Positions 22,822 to 34,939 of a stretch of DNA of 64,000 bases are shown here, in pieces; the first letter of the stretch is position 1; each line of letters starts with the position of its first letter. This stretch comes from Archegozetes longisetosus (lineage: Eukaryota; Arthropoda; Arachnida; Sarcoptiformes; Trhypochthoniidae): positions 11,438,220 to 11,502,219 of the forward strand of contig JAEMBT020000001.1 in NCBI GenBank assembly GCA_018873245.2, read 5' to 3'. Position numbers and translations under genes: made by a program. A model generated the notes under the pieces. That model ran no database searches. It was not told the DNA's origin and was given only the letters and a program-made list of their open reading frames with translations.

Positions 22822-24640
22822 AAGCTCAATATTATTCAAGTAAATATTGTTTGAATTAAGCCATACTGTATGTTATAATAAATAAATAACGACTACAGTT
22901 TGTTTCATACTAAATAATTTCTTTAAGCAGAATAAAGTTTTTAAACCATGTTATTCTTCTATTACTTGCTATTTTTATCAATAAGACGATAAAATGGATT
23001 TATAAATGAGCGATATTATGGTTGAAAGTAGTATGTTGAATCTGCCTCTTTTTTGGATTCTGTTTTAATCCTTAAATTTGATTCATATACTATTTATATA
23101 ATTGGAATCAAAACATGTTTTGGTAAGAAAATTAGTAGATATCAAGCTATTATTACATAATTATTAATCACTATATAATTATTGATTTATATAGTGATTA
23201 GTGGGAAAACAAGTGTTCTTGGCTCAGTTCAATGCATTGAGATATGAACTTTTATTAATCAATCGTTCATATGCAGGAAGTAGATTAATATGTACTAATT
23301 TTGTAAAAAATGTGTATAGAAATATGTATTAATAGTCAGAAGAATATGCGTTATAAACAGACTTTCCAATCTTTGGCTATTTAGACCGAAAATCAACGTT
23401 TTTAAGTTTTGGTCGACCCAAAGCCTTGAAGCTAAAATTATGGGTCAGCCTTTCTAACAAGTCAAAATTTAATTTCAGCATAGAATATAATCGTGAAAAA
23501 GAGACCGAAATGTGATCAAGATTCATAAAGTCAAAAATTTTAATAACTTTTAGAATGTATTCGAATGCAAAACAACGGAGGGTTCATACAATTTTAAGTC
23601 AGCCTTTTTTGTTGACTTAAGGTGGTATCACTGGCTAAAATTAGAAAAATACATACTTAAATTAATTATTTATGTAGAAGTTACAACACTTTTTGGCTAA
23701 GATGAAGATTAGCAAGGTACAAATAATACCTCGATTTTCTAAATTGAGCTTGATATAATTGATTTCTCTCGTTGATTGTAGGAGAATAACTTTTTTTTCG
23801 GAGATGAGCGTTTTAAACCAATAGTACTTTCAGTAATTGAATAGTATATACAAAAATAAGGTACTAGTCCGTCAAATATGATGTTATGCAGATATAAATT
23901 CTCTGATTTTAAATCAGTTTTTCATTCTTTTAAAATTTTTTGTCAAACAGTCATCTTTAAAATGCTTTATATTTTATGCGATGCTTTACTAATGCTTTCA
24001 ATGTTATCATTGTATTAACGTTTGCTATGAAATGCGGTGAATATTTTAAAAGAATAACAATTCAGATCTATTTTGTTTATATAAAATATGTTTAAAAACT
24101 GGTAAAGAGAGTCAGTCTTTGGGCGGAGGCCTCGAGGAGAGGACCTCATTATGCCTCTAAGTGAAAGTGAAAAAGTGTTAGAAAGAAGTAAAAATTTTTT
24201 AATATGTGAAAACCTTTAAATATGTTTAAAATATTTTTATGTATCAATCAAATAATGAAATCACGTCTAAACCCTATGTTATATTTCTTTATCTATTTGT
24301 TATTAAATATTATTTTAAATACTTATAATTTTTAGAAAATAAAAGATTGCAATCAAGCAAAGTGTAATATTACTAAGATTTTAATAGAATATTTGTTTCA
24401 GAATTCTGGATAAATAGTTAATTTTAGTTCCCAGTTATGCGTATAGGTTTATGAGCTCGAACCAGAAAGGAATAACAATGAACTAATGAATTAATTGCAG
24501 TTACTTTTATCTAAACAATTATAATTGGGTGAATTTTTTACTTATAATCTTTACTGAGCTTTTACTCGTTTTTACAAATGGCTATTATTTAGCTTATATA
24601 ATTTTATTTTAGTGAAAATTCTGTTAAATCAATAAAGGCG
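22822..24640. other. Gene-free stretch with one perfect hairpin
   Basis: No gene seen. A 14-bp perfect stem pairs 23165-23178 (TAATCACTATATAA) with 23187-23200 across an 8-nt loop. A short GC-rich patch at 24115-24165 is unexplained. Confidence 0.4.
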
Positions 24641-25530
24641 TATGCCCAAAATGGCCTAAATGCGCCCCTTACGAAACATATTCCAGATTACAGAAGACTA
24701 CGACCTAGTTAAGGAACATAAAGAATTTTGTTAATCGACAAGGCCCTTCCAGTATTATAGCCATAAATCCAAGTTGATTTTGATAGGAATAGAACAGGCT
24801 AGCGATTGCGATCGAAGCCACCTTTCCGCTTACAGACGAGCAACAGGTCTCGTGAAAGGCTTGGTTAAGTGCCCATGGTCGCATTATGCTGGCAAAGCAT
24901 CTGCTAACGCCAGGGGTCTCGGGCGATACTCCCAAAATAAAGCCCAGGCCAGTGACAAGTCGGCTACGGTCTCCCTCTCGGACATCGAGCCCATCTTAAG
25001 TGGCTTCCGGGCTTCAGTAGAGTATGGCTACCGGTTTTAAAAATAAATGTGCCGGATGCGACTCTTAGGAAAAAGAGAAAGATGTCACTCTCCGTCACAG
25101 ACGAGGCTGACCTCTTAGCCTTTATCCATGAAGTAAGATCAGCCCTCTTGGTAAAGAGAGGTCAGCCTCGGGAACATTCGAGATTCTAGTGGTTCGATAT
25201 ACAGAGCCACTTGGTCTCAGCTCTCTAGGGCTTTCAGCTGAAGACCCTATGCTCCTCCGAGCGCAGATTCTACTCGACATCGCTCCGCTGCAAAATATCA
25301 AATCTACATTTTAGTAGATATAACCAAACGCGGTGCTGTGTCCATCTTGCACTACTGATGTCAGTGCAAACGTGAACAAAGAACAGTTGGGTGTTGTACC
25401 CATATTATGACCGTTCTTTGGTTCCTCAGATATGTGCGCCACCTATCCGAGTTCCAAGTCTTACAGCATCCCTAGATAGGATTTGCGTGACTTTGGAATC
25501 CACTAACAGTGAACAAGATGGTTGAGGTTA
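24640..25530. repeat. GC-rich, hairpin-rich island, probable retroelement remnant
   Basis: Composition changes sharply to near 50% G+C. Open frames appear in several phases, including 24774-25040 (plus) and a short frame at about 25050-25185 reading ATLRKKRKMSLSV, then DEADLLAFIHEVRSALL. Neither matches a family I can name with confidence; a charged, serine-rich start of this kind could be a non-LTR gag-like protein. Stems include GAGGCTGACCTCTT near 25105 with AAGAGAGGTCAGCCTC near 25157. No reverse transcriptase or terminal repeats are seen. Confidence 0.35.
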
Positions 25531-26407
25531 GGACTTTTTATTTTTTATGTTAATTAACTTATAACTTAATTACTTTATAGTATTACATTACTATATTTTA
25601 AACTTTTACACATCGCTGTGATTTTATATATATTTACAATATGTCTGTAATATTTTTATGTTTTTAAATGAAGTTTTTAAGTATATTCGCTACGATTTTT
25701 CATTGATCTTTACCCTATAATTCCTTAAGGACCTCACTGATCTCAAAAATTATTTCAGCTAATTGAATATATAGTTCGAGGCCACGACTTGTGTAGGCTA
25801 CTGTTAAGGGGCATCGTTAGGTCAGAATCCATAGGTTTTGGCATACTCCTTTGCACTCGAATAGTTAAATATTTATGAAATGCCTTAGTTTATGGAATTT
25901 TTGAAAACACTTTGTATTTCATTTATTATAAATTTCGAAATTATGGTTGTGAAAAAATAATTATTTTCCTGATGGTATATTAATTTACGTGATTTGTCTT
26001 ATGTTTATTTGCAAGAGTTCGTTGACTAGAATGAAAATCTAGAAAAGGCGATCTTCGTGGTAGGATCAATCAGAGAGCTCCATTCAATCCATCGCAAGTG
26101 TTAGAAGATTGTGATTAGTCTTTGCCATAAGAGTTGCGCCCATACTTTTAATGTTTTTGCACCGCATCTTCAATTGGTCGTTATTTATAATACATTAAGC
26201 TGGAACTTTCCTGTATTAGTAATAATAAAATTTATTAACAATAAACTCACATTCAGAGAATATAAGGAAATCATAGCGGAATTAACTGAAAGATACTTAA
26301 TAAGAATTTTATATATTTGCGCGAGTTTTTCACCTATAAATCGAATTTTATTCCCATAATCATTAACATTGTTTGAAAAAAGCTTCAGGCTTACTCAAAT
26401 AATTATC
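25531..26407. other. Upstream region of the YWTD receptor
   Basis: No supported gene. The open frame at 26111-26359 has no recognisable features. A promoter for the following gene should be near the end of this stretch; no element can be named. Confidence 0.35.
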
Positions 26408-28837
26408 ATGTATGAGCTCTTGTGCTTAATGCAATTAATTTCTATATCTACTACTATCGATTGTGTTGATGGATATGTAAGTATTCATAATTTGTAAACA
26501 ATAATTATTAAAAACGTCTTAAGCGAAAAATGAACTTTTAATGGTATTACAGAACAAGATGAATACTGAACCATTAGTTTTATATTCTGCGAGCTACGAT
26601 CAACAGCAAAAATCAGGTTTATTCACGGACACGTTAACAAATTTCATGAATGACAGAATTTCAAATTCTCAACTTTTAAGTGATACGGAAGTTATGTCAA
26701 ATAAAAGTAAGATTTCTCAGTTCGATTACAGTTTAAAAGGAAATTTCGTAATATGGTCAGTAGTTACAGCTCAAAATTTGCATATTTATGTCACTCCAAT
26801 GAACAAAAGCTATAAGTCATTCATTAATATGACTACAGAAATATATAAAACACAAACATTTCATTCATTCACTTTTGATTGGATTCATAACTTGATATAT
26901 CATGTCTATAATTATGAGGTTCATGTGGCGAATATCAATCGCATGGATATTTCTATAAAGATTTTAGAAACGGAAGAATACATCACTAGTTTTAATATAT
27001 GTCCACATAAATTATATATATTCTGGTCAGAGTATTCTGGTATTTTTAATGGGACGCATAGTGATGGAAGTTCAATAATAATGAGGTCTAATCAAGATGG
27101 GAGTAATAAGAAGCTTTTGAGATCTGACGGTCTTGGATTAGTATTTTGGTTGAGACGAGATCATGATTCCGGAAGATTATTCTGGTTTGACTATCAGTTC
27201 AATAGGTTGAGTTCAATGGACGTTAATGGCAAAAACTTTAAAATTGTTTATGAATCGGTGAATATGGTTTTAGTCGATCGTTTCGGTGGTTACAATCTGT
27301 TAAATCATTATATTTATTATTGTTGTAAAGAATTCAATACGACCTCTAAGACTATCTGTAAGATTGATGTCAATCACAAGAATATATCAGAATCTTTTCA
27401 TATTAATGATAGAGAACTAAAAGTCAGAATCGATTTTAAATTTATTGACGGTTGTCAACAACGAGTTACTGATGACAGGTGTCTAAATTCTAATTGTTCT
27501 CATCTTTGTTTGCCTGTAAATCTGACACATTATCGATGCGTTTGTCCGGTATCTACACAAGTCAACTCTTGCATTGAATCCGTAAGTAAGATAAACAGAT
27601 TTTCGAGTATAGGCCCTTATAATAAAACCATCAAACTTTATGCGAGCAATGCTCCAAAACGTTAGTCACTTTACTTGCTTTTGTTATTCTTTGAGAATGC
27701 TCTGCAAATGACTTCTATTGCAAATTTAAATCCATTTTGTTTAAACATTGCTTTTAGATACTTACTGCTCTGTAACTTAATTCAATAGTTATATCTGTTA
27801 AAACTAGTCTATTTTATTTATTTCATCCCTCAAAGATCTGGAAAATCAATTCTATTGAAGTCAATGATGAGAAATCAAATGTTACTGAATCGACTATTGG
27901 CACATCATTTGGTAATTAAAACATCTCTTACTTTTAAAATTAACATCACAATTAATTTTACTCTTAAATCTCTATTTATATATAAAAAATGCATTCATTT
28001 TATTATTATGCCTTTTGTCCTAATACTTTAGTGCATTTCTTTAACATAGCTTAACATAGCTTTCAGATAGATTTGAGTCATTTAGCTTTGAGATCCTATT
28101 TACATACTTTTGAAATGAAAAATGAACTAATCTTGCTTGGACCATCAGTGAATCATAAACTTGAATCTCCAGGTTCTTGAAAGCTTTGATGTATTAGTAA
28201 TAATGAGTCATTCTCGAATGCACTATTTATTATAAAGACTCGAGTCTATATTACGACGTCAGGTGAGTGTTATGATGGCTATCTCTAATGACAATAATAT
28301 TACAGTACTCACCTGATTATCTCTCGCTTTTAAGTAATCTTTATCTTATTTTAATCAACAAATTCTTTGAAAACTTTCAAATCAAATCGCTTACTTTGAT
28401 AACTAGTAATAGAAAAATTGAATGATTTAATATATAAATAGTTAATCATATCTGACACAAAATAATTTATTTTAGAGCTTCCTTGGTATAAGTTTCACAT
28501 AGAATGGATAGTCATATCTTCAACATTGATTGTTATCTTGCTCATGGCTGTTACATCGTATCTTATCTATTACTTCAGAGGACAAGAAACAAATAAGAAT
28601 AATACTGAGAAAATAACTAATCATAATAAACTGAATACAAGCGATTCAAAGAATTGCGAAACGACAGTATACAGTAAGCAGGAAATGCCTAAACAATATG
28701 CGGGTGTGGCACAAAACAGTGCACAAAACAGTGACTATTTAGAAATCACTAGTTCAAATAATCTTAATGAAAATGAAATTGGTTATTTAGCAATGAAACC
28801 GACAAAAACGATTACAGAAAGTTCCGAATATATATAG
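26408..28837 (+). CDS. Single-pass receptor: YWTD-like propeller, EGF module, tyrosine-motif tail (4 exons)
   Basis: Exons 26408-26476, 26553-27581, 27836-27911 and 28476-28837 sum to 1536 nt, a 511-residue protein with all phases matching. Donors include TAT|GTAAGT and TCC|GTAAGT. Residues 1-18 form a signal peptide (MYELLCLMQLISISTT). Residues about 25-315 resemble a six-bladed LDL-receptor class B propeller (SGRLFWFDYQFNRLSSMDVN, FWSEYSG). Six cysteines at about 326-363 make one EGF-like module (CLNSNCSHLC, RCVCP). A short stalk and a TM segment (WIVISSTLIVILLMAV) follow. The tail of about 85 residues carries YAGVAQN, SDYLEI and GYLAMKPTKTITE. YxxM is a known PI3-kinase p85 SH2 ligand and SDYLEI fits an ITIM; function here is inferred. 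A polyadenylation signal AATAAA lies at 28913. The tail recurs on a GH16 receptor at 37.6 kb. Confidence 0.75.
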
Positions 28838-28912
28838 TGCATAATTTATGATTTTCAACAAATAACATGTAAGCTCTTGATGATAAATGTTTATTCAGTT
28901 TCTTATTCCAAG

Positions 28913-28918
28913 AATAAA
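28913..28918 (+). terminator. Polyadenylation signal of the YWTD receptor
   Basis: AATAAA sits 76 nt after the stop codon. The surrounding text (AAGAATAAATAATTTTC) is conserved after the tail copies at 37442 and 39346, which supports a functional 3' end. Confidence 0.5.
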
Positions 28919-29675
28919 TAATTTTCTTTTGAATATTGGTTTATCAATTGATTTATATTATATAATCTCTATTCTACAAACATATAAGTCTAGTTCATAT
29001 GAGATTTTATTGATACCAAACTTATGCACCAGATTCAAGACTATATAATGATTGATTCCAGAAATACTTTTATGGCATGAATATGATGTCAAATCAGGTT
29101 TGAGAGGCATGTTAAAAATAATGACCACCAAATGTTTGGAAGGTATTATCATTATGATATAAGCTAAAATATAAGAGAATGCTATTAATATACGCATTTC
29201 TTACATTTTCATTCAGATTATCGTAATTTTTAAAAAATTATGGTTAAATTCCAAAATCTAGTAAAATTTCATTACTTCGTCTCAAACAATTTTTGCTATT
29301 TTCTATTTTAATATATTTAAAAAATTAATAATTTTTTAAAATACAAAATCACTGCATGATCAATGCTTTTATCCATAGAAAAATTGATACTCAATCATCG
29401 AAGGATCTCAAATCATATGAAATTAGTTTATAACAGAAAGGATTGCCTTGAAAGCCAGAAATTTCTGAAAATCAAATTTTATTTCACTTTCATTATGAGT
29501 GTACTACTGTTAAAGATATTGAATAATTAAATTTTAGGATTTATTATCCATAAGCAAATCAGAGTTCTTAAAATTTTATCGTTTAGAATAATTTTAATTT
29601 TAAGAAATTACAATAGCTTTGTGTATCGAGTTTTTCACTTGTATGTAAACGGCATTTTCTGCTTTCATATTCGCC
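28919..29675 (+). repeat. 3' flank, first copy of the segmental duplication
   Basis: From about 28840 to 29350 the sequence aligns with 31180-31690 (TTTTATCAATTGATTTATAT, TTTATGGCATGAATAT, ATGTCAAATCAG). It contains the dispersed repeat also found at 4960-5290. The minus open frame 28958-29197 is a by-product and is not called as a gene. Confidence 0.55.
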
Positions 29676-30300
29676 TTGTTGCAGTTATTACAGGTTATTA
29701 GTTACGTTCCATTCGTTCGTTTATCGTGTCTTCAAGTCTCTAGAGTCTCAAAAAATACTGCATTTATCTTGCTCAGTCAGATAACGTCAGAAAAGAGTAT
29801 TTTGATTGATCATGCTAGATCGGTGTATCCGTCATTTCGGGCTCGTGACTTTGACGTACTAGTTCAACTTCAAACTGCTCACCAGACTCTCCATAGATCT
29901 AACTTGCAGTTGTAATAGTCGAGGTAGGATATGACAAAGAACTGATTAACAACGATTTGTAGACGCTAGTAATTTCCAAATTCGATATAATTTATGAATT
30001 AGAAATTAAAGGAGGTTAAAGTTAGCATACTGATCACCCATTGTAAATAAGTAAATGTTCTTCAATAATTATCATCTTAGAATTTGGGTTTAAACAACTT
30101 TAATTATATCTTAGTCACATAAGGTATGAAATAAATCTCTTACTATTATATGACTCAATAGTAGAACCAAAGTATACTTTCATATTTCACCTCTTATATG
30201 ACTAGCTTATATTTGGAGTCATCAGAATCCATTTTTCCTAAATAACAAATGTTGTATGTAGAAATATTTATGCTAAAAAATTGGTACTAATTTGGAAATG
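29676..30300. other. No gene seen
   Basis: This is the place where the propeller part of the decayed YWTD receptor copy would be expected. I cannot align it. The open frame 29676-29915 shows no family features. Confidence 0.35.
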
Positions 30301-30339
30301 TATTCTTAATGCTACTAGAAGCAAAAATTATGTTAGGTT

Positions 30340-31197
30340 CATAGTTACATTTATTATATCAGAGATTTACTACCTTGATTTCCATCAGATGGTTGTAGTT
30401 GTCCATTATTTTGCCTGTAAATCTCATAATTCCAATCAGGATGTCCTCTCATACAGTTGTAAGAACAGCAATCAAAATTAGATAAACATCTATTATACCT
30501 AAAGAGGTTGATAACTTCTTTTATTTTGTGCAATCGTGTTAATATCGCTAATTGGCTGTGTTTTTGCTATATTCTGAATTTCTGGTTCATTTTCCTTAAT
30601 ATTATTCAATTCTATACCTTGACCAAATTGTAAGCTAAACTTTACTTGTTTTAATACCTGTGATTCCTACCCATATGCAATGTTGGATTCAATTAGAATA
30701 TAAAAGTCAAAGTATAAGTTCATTTCAACAGTATTTATAGAATCGTTGTACCAATAAAGAGAACCATAAAGTATTTTGAATTGGTACTATGTAATGAGTT
30801 AAAAATTAGAGCGTTTATTCAGTTATAATGGAAAAATTCTTCATATAGACCACTTTTTTACCTTTCACCCTGCTAAAATGATTTTTGTTTTATTTTCACT
30901 CAGTCTATTATTTTTCAGAAGACACGAAAAGAATAAAAAGGAAATTATACTGTGCAAGTTACTGAGGAAATAACAATTTTAAACTGAACACAAATGATTC
31001 AAAGAATTATGAAAAGCACTATTCAGTAAGCAGGAAGTGCTTGAATGTCATGCGAATGTTGTACAAAAACTGATTATTTATAAATTCTAGTTTTAAGTAA
31101 TATTGTTAATAAACGAACCTAACTATTTAGAAAGGAAACCGACAAAATCGTATGCGGGAAGTTCCGAATACTTAGTGCAAATCTCGTGATTTTCAAC
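30340..31197 (+). pseudogene. Decayed copy of the YWTD/EGF receptor
   Basis: Positions 30395-30455 align with the EGF exon of the intact gene (TTTTGCCTGTAAATCTCA versus TTTGCCTGTAAATCTGAC). Positions 30860-31197 align with the TM and tail exon, including TCAGAAGACACGAAAAG versus TCAGAGGACAAGAAAC, ATTCAAAGAATTATGAAAAG, CAGTAAGCAGGAAGTGC and ACTATTTAGAAAGGAAACCGA. Many indels and stops destroy the frame. It lies 2.35 kb from the intact copy and shares its 3' flank to about 31690, so it arose by tandem segmental duplication. Confidence 0.65.
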
Positions 31198-31689
31198 AAA
31201 TAATATGTAGATTCTTGATAAATGTTTTTTATTTTTATATTCAAAGAAAAAGTATTTTTCTCTTTAATATTGTTTTATCAATTGATTTATATCGTATGTT
31301 TCCTGTTCTAAAAACAAAGTTTAATTCACATGATCTTTATTGATTCGTGAGGAAATTCATGACTATGTAATGACTGATTCCAAAAACATCTTTATGGCAT
31401 GAATATCATGTCAAATCAGAATTGAAACATATATGAAAATGCCGGGCACTAAACGTTGAAAGTTATTGTCATTTTGATATCAATATAAGAAAATGCTATT
31501 CATATTAGCATTTCCTAAACATTCATTCAAATTTTCGTCATCTGTAAAAATTATGATTAAATTTCGAAATCTAGTAAAAGCTCATTGTAGCTTCATCTCG
31601 GACTGTTTTTGGGAATTTTTCATCAACTTTAATTCGTTTAAACGACAATTAATTTTTGAATTAATGCCGTGTTTTATATAATTAATGCG

Positions 31690-33230
31690 TTTCCACATAG
31701 CTGTGCTGAAATTAAAATACTATAACTTCAAGATTATGAGCATAGAGTTTGTACTTTCTAAATACATTTTCTTGAACTTGACTTGAGAAGATATTCATGC
31801 CATTAAAATATTTTTTATACCGATTATTACATAATGCATTACATAATAATTCAGCCCCTTCTGCTTAAGTTTTTATCATTCATTACTTACAAGACTAATG
31901 ATTCTTTTAGATTCTTATATATTTATATAATATTATTACAAATCATTAAGGAGTTCTGCTTAAATATTAACTAATTTTACGAATAATTATAAATAACTTA
32001 TTGAATTCAAAAAACTTCTGTGATTTGAGCTACAAATTAAGTGATTCACAAAGTATGTCAGTTGATAGGTACACTTCTTAGCTTGTCATTTGTCCATCAG
32101 TCATTCGGTGTAAAAATATAAATCAAATATAAACAATTGAATTCAGCTTATTTTAAAAATATTTCAAGGCCTTTTAAAAAACCGATAGACTTTCCTTCAG
32201 GATTAACTGAATTCTTTTCTATCATGACTATAATATAAATTTTAGTTTTACATATGATTTCATTATCAGATTTAGTATAAAATAATATATTTTTATATGC
32301 ATTTTAAACTGTAACTAATAAACTAAAAACACATTCATACGAACGCCAAAAATAATTTGAATTGAAATCGTAAGCTTGAAGATAATTTAGCTTTACAGTA
32401 GTTCTAAGACTTTCATAAGAACTATTTTAAAGTAATTCAAGCTTCTTATTTAGTAAATTGTCTATAATCTAATAATTTAAAAGATATTTTTGAAGGCTTA
32501 AATGTAAGCTCTATCGAACTCGATAATCAGTTAGCGGTTTATTTTGCTCTGATTTTACACAACTAAATTTTGCCTAAATAATAAACTACTTTTTGGGCAA
32601 ATAAATATCAATCCTATTACTATCCTTTCACAAATGATATCAAAATTTTAAGTTTATATACATTAATAAAATCTACTTCTGAAACAAACTATTTATCATT
32701 TTCAACATAATTATTGAAAATGATTAATAATAGATTTAGCTTATTCGTTATAAATTATCAAAAATGTGAATGAGGAAAAAAATAAAAATACTGAAAGAAA
32801 ACCAGCAAATCAATGTCTTAAACCAATTGGTTATGTTCTAAACTGAAGTAGAGAAGAAAATTTGAATAATATTCCAATATTTTCATGATAATGAGATGGG
32901 GTTTGTAATTTGGTACGAATCGAATGGGATTGGCAACAATTTTCAACATTCTTTCTCAAAGTAACAAAATTGAAATGTAATAAAATTATATTAAGAATCG
33001 ATATTGAAGTTTAGTCGACACAAACCAAATTTTGTTGCAAAGCTATGCGATAAACAAATGGATAATAACGTTAGCATTTTATCAAACCAAAATGAATTCA
33101 TAAAATTTATCACTCTTTGATTTTAACAACTTATTTTTCTGTCAAAGAACTAGACAACTGATAATTATGCAAAACATCATATCTATCAGAAATTTCGTGA
33201 AGATTAAAGTTGAATGTAAAACATTTTTAT
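31690..33230. other. Gene-free stretch
   Basis: Very AT-rich, no supported gene or repeat end. Confidence 0.4.
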
Positions 33231-33231
33231 T
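33226..33231 (-). terminator. Polyadenylation signal overlapping the stop codon
   Basis: On the minus strand the GH16 receptor's TGA stop (33233-33231) shares its last A with AATAAA (33231-33226). A stop fused to a polyadenylation hexamer implies a very short 3' end and marks where this gene lacks the tail found on its paralog. Confidence 0.4.
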
Positions 33232-34424
33232 CAGTATTTAATTTCTTCATAATGATCCAAAGGATCATAATCATCTTCGTTCTGTATATCATCATAATCA
33301 TCATTTTTATAATCATAATCATTTACATGTTGATAATTATCATACATATTTTTATAATCATTTTCGTATTCTGAGCCGATCATATCGTTCCGATGAGAAT
33401 TACTTTTTAGCCTTCGCTCTAATTTCCTTCTCGTATAAACAAAAATCAATGACGTCAACACAATCATAAACACTATGAATACTAAAACAACTAATGTAAT
33501 ATAAATTTTCCTAAAGTTTTTCTCAACATTATTCTTGGGACTCTTCTCTAAATTATCAAGTCCTGAAGAATTATTAATAATCGAATCTGTCCAATAATAA
33601 ACTCTAATGTAATCAATATATAAATATGAAGGGATAGGAGAATATTCTTCAAATGATTCATGAATATAAGAATGAGGACTCAGTTCTAAAACAATGAAAA
33701 ACTTTTCAGTCAATAACCGTTTGATCTCATTATTAGAATTATTTTCATATTCTGAATCAGAATATTCATCAATAGTTATATTACAATAAAGCTGACCATT
33801 GATTCTCCAATGAATATAATTGCGTTTCCATTCCAAGGAAAACAGATTAAAATCATCTGTCATTAATCTATTATTGAAAGGACCATGAAAGCCGACGAAT
33901 TTATTAGATCCCAATAATATTCCACTTCTCATCATTAGTAGATTATCGTTGAAAATAAAGAATAGGAGTATACGTGGATATAAATCGTTGACATTCCCGG
34001 CCAACTCCAACCACATTGAAGGTATAGATTCGTTTCCATTCGGTATTTTGAATTTGATTTCAAACAATCCTTCGTTCCAACTGTTATATTTGCTGAGTAT
34101 TTGAGAGCCTGTCAGTGAGGATTTATTATTTACAGTTCTCCGATCGACAGTTAATCTCAATGAGCCATTGATTACATTAATGTTTTCCGGAAGATATTTT
34201 ATTTTTCCTTTTGAAAAATTTATTTTTAAGTTTAAATTTTGAAAATTTGAGTATGATTTTGGTTTACCCTTTTCTGATTCTGTCTCAAAATTCTGCTTTT
34301 GCCAACTCTTTAATTGTGAAGAGCTTTCATTGAATTCATCAGAAAAAGCAAGTATCCATTCACTAAAACTCAGGTCGCTAAACAATAGAATAATGATTAA
34401 ACTTTTTGTGTATTTATTAAACAT
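33231..34424 (-). CDS. GH16-fold (beta-glucanase/GNBP-like) single-pass membrane protein without catalytic site
   Basis: Single-exon, 397 residues. There is a signal peptide (about 1-21). A laminarinase-type GH16 jelly-roll spans about 22-280: EFNESSSQLKSW, GSLRLTVDRRT, WNEGLFEIKFKI, DDFNLFSLEWKRNYIHWRIN and YLYIDYIRVYYW. TM is 307-330, then a basic stop-transfer TRRKLERRLK and an acidic Tyr/Asn/Asp-rich tail ending DHYEEIKY. The catalytic ExDxxE strand is replaced at about 148-155 by LYPRILLF, so hydrolysis is not expected. Loss of these glutamates is known in insect beta-1,3-glucan recognition proteins (GNBPs), which bind glucan without cutting it. Glucan binding here is inference. A homologous gene lies inverted at 37589; its C-terminal tail motifs are absent from this copy. 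Confidence 0.75.
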   Translation of the reverse strand: MFNKYTKSLIIILLFSDLSFSEWILAFSDEFNESSSQLKSWQKQNFETESEKGKPKSYSNFQNLNLKINFSKGKIKYLPENINVINGSLRLTVDRRTVNNKSSLTGSQILSKYNSWNEGLFEIKFKIPNGNESIPSMWLELAGNVNDLYPRILLFFIFNDNLLMMRSGILLGSNKFVGFHGPFNNRLMTDDFNLFSLEWKRNYIHWRINGQLYCNITIDEYSDSEYENNSNNEIKRLLTEKFFIVLELSPHSYIHESFEEYSPIPSYLYIDYIRVYYWTDSIINNSSGLDNLEKSPKNNVEKNFRKIYITLVVLVFIVFMIVLTSLIFVYTRRKLERRLKSNSHRNDMIGSEYENDYKNMYDNYQHVNDYDYKNDDYDDIQNEDDYDPLDHYEEIKY

Positions 34425-34545
34425 TGTTTTGTAGTGTTTAATACTAAGTTAGATAACACAAAAATAATATTAACTAAACTTTATGTTTTCAGAACAGGAA
34501 AAATAAGATATGAATCATTACATAAAACATTCAAAAGAAAATGAT

Positions 34546-34935
34546 TTATTCTTTGAATAAAAAGTGAAAAACATTTATCAAGAGCTCGCAAATTATTTGT
34601 TGAGAACAACGACATTTTTTCCAAACAAATTCAAAACAGATTTCAGTTATACTTTTTGTCGGTTGCATTTCTAAATAATTAGTTTTGCTTTCAGTTCCAT
34701 TATTAGAATTTATTAAATAATCTGTATTTTGCGCCATATCTGCATATTCTTCAGTAATATCAAGCTCATTGCATTTTATATTCTCATAAATAACTAAATA
34801 ATTTGTACTCACTCTTTCTTATCATTATTTAGTATGTTTTAGTAATTTTTCATTCTTTTTATAACTCCTGAAATGATAGATGAGATAAAATGCAGGAGCA
34901 ATAATTAAAATGATAACAACTGATGTTGCAAATGA
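34546..34935 (-). pseudogene. Detached TM plus tyrosine-motif receptor tail (relic)
   Basis: On the minus strand, 34930-34830 reads ATSVVIILIIAPAFYLIYHF then RSYKKNEK, clearly related to the TM of the YWTD receptor (VILLMAVTSYLIYYFRG). After stops, the frame resumes with EEYADMAQNTDYL, then TNYLEMQPTKSITE, the shared tail. No ectodomain precedes it. It sits about 170 bp upstream of the minus GH16 gene, the same place as the tail relic before the plus GH16 copy. It could be a leftover last exon of a lost YWTD receptor. Confidence 0.6.
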
Positions 34936-34939
34936 GTAT

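Noticed and set aside
27582..27665. Extension of the YWTD receptor exon 2 to the stop at 27663
   Set aside because: A strong donor (TCC|GTAAGTAAG) at 27582 gives the phase needed by the next two exons; the extension would end the protein before the TM.
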